Below are positions 16,878-17,267 of a stretch of 17,267 bases of DNA, in pieces. The DNA comes from an uncultured Bacilli bacterium (GTDB taxonomy: Bacteria; Bacillota_I; Bacilli_A; RF39; UBA660), in assembly GCA_910576985.1 (NCBI GenBank), contig CAJTLA010000029.1, positions 1-17,267 on the forward strand. The letters are read 5' to 3'. The notes under the pieces were generated by a model. The model did no database searches, had not been told where the DNA came from, and was given only the letters and a program-made list of their open reading frames with translations. Within the stretch, counting starts at the first letter, position 1. Each line of letters starts with the position of its first letter. The translations under genes were made by a program, and so were the position numbers.

Positions 16878-17224
16878 TCTTGTGCGAAATTAGAAAGGGC
16901 AAAGATAGAAAATCGAGAAATAGAATCAGTGGTATATAAAGTGAAAGTAGAAAAATTAAGAAGAAGGCTATTAAAATATAAAGAAAGTCAGTTACTATAT
17001 ATAAGAGCTTATAATATACCATTTGACAATAATTTAATAGAAAGAGATTTAAGAATGATAAAAAATAAGACAAAAATATTAGGAGGATTTAGAACAGTAG
17101 AAGGCGCAAAAGAGTTTGCATCATCAATGAGTGTTATAAAAACAAGCATAAAAAGAAAAATAAATCCATTAGGATCTATTCGTGATATTTTTGATGATAA
17201 AGAATTGCTTGGATATCAAGGTTA
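16878..17224 (+). pseudogene. IS66-family transposase, C-terminal remnant
   Basis: The frame is open from 16878 (after a TAG at 16875) to the TAA at 17222-17224. It encodes the conserved C-terminal end of IS66 transposases: IPFDNNLIERDLRMIKNKTK, then GGFRTVEGAKEFAS, then a helix and a final INPLGSIRDIF. The E in the NNLxERDLR motif corresponds to the conserved acidic position. A GTG at 16929 would give 98 residues, but full IS66 transposases are about 500 residues, so the N-terminal domains and most of the catalytic core are missing. The fragment lies a few tens of bases after the truncated intron. This suggests a deletion or nested insertions, with the two remnants fused by loss of the DNA between them. 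Confidence 0.85.
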
Positions 17225-17243
17225 AAAAAATTAGCCTTTTTTT
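17218..17243 (+). terminator. Intrinsic terminator overlapping the IS66 remnant stop codon
   Basis: AAGGTTAA (17218-17225) pairs with TTAGCCTT (17231-17238, one G-T pair) over a 5-nt A loop, followed by T5. The hairpin contains the TAA stop. Confidence 0.65.
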
Positions 17244-17267
17244 CATAGTGAATAGCTGAGTAGTAAT

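Noticed and set aside
16432..17224. DGR reverse transcriptase or template repeat near the right end
   Set aside because: The only retroelement sequence there is ribozyme-like. No reverse transcriptase motif (such as a YxDD box) is encoded, and nothing resembles the GC-rich 998-1150 region.
1..17267. Reassigned genetic code (TGA as Trp), prompted by the absence of TGA stops
   Set aside because: All full-length proteins read correctly with TGG tryptophans, and TAA/TAG preference is normal for AT-rich genomes. Nine stops are too few to argue from.

Overview
The window looks like a chromosomal segment of a low-GC Gram-positive bacterium. Composition is roughly one-third GC. Shine-Dalgarno sequences are strong, one promoter is a perfect TTGACA-17-TATAAT, and several AT-rich intrinsic terminators are present. 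The gene set (PcsB/EnvC-like M23 peptidase, GH73 glucosaminidase, YgjP-type peptidase, TIGR01212 radical SAM protein, SWIM-SNF2 helicase) fits an uncultured, probably gut-associated member of the Bacilli/Firmicutes. That placement is inference; there is no rRNA to check it. The standard code fits: tryptophans are TGG, and all nine stops seen are TAA or TAG.

Layout. Positions 2-1153 hold the 3' part of a surface-protein gene that enters from the left. Its last ~150 bases are abruptly GC-rich and look like the variable region of a diversity-generating retroelement (DGR) target. A SNF2 helicase gene follows (1319-4522). It converges on a radical SAM gene on the minus strand (4519-5805), with a shared 15-bp terminator hairpin spanning both stops. 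Divergent promoters between 5829 and 5921 serve the radical SAM gene and a YfcC/DcuC-like membrane carrier (5941-7431). Then come a YgjP-like metallopeptidase (7493-8128) closely followed by an M23 peptidase (8137-9375), and a GH73 cell-wall hydrolase with its own promoter (9501-12389).

The most interesting part is 12554-16244, a paralogue of the first gene. It has a type IV prepilin-like N-terminus, a stack of Ig-like domains, and a C-terminal domain resembling the formylglycine-generating-enzyme / C-type-lectin fold. A strong ribosome binding site and ATG lie upstream, but a run of nine G residues puts that start out of frame with the pilin sequence. A run of eight or eleven would join them. 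This is what a phase-variable switch looks like. The window therefore holds two related, directly repeated surface genes. One carries the hallmark of DGR hypermutation in its ligand-binding tip. The other has a candidate on/off switch in its leader and an AT-rich, apparently non-hypermutated version of the same tip. No DGR reverse transcriptase or template repeat is visible, so these would have to lie outside the window.

The right end (16389-17243) is a graveyard of mobile DNA. The 5' part of a group II intron ribozyme starts just after an intrinsic terminator, and the C-terminal remnant of an IS66-family transposase follows it.
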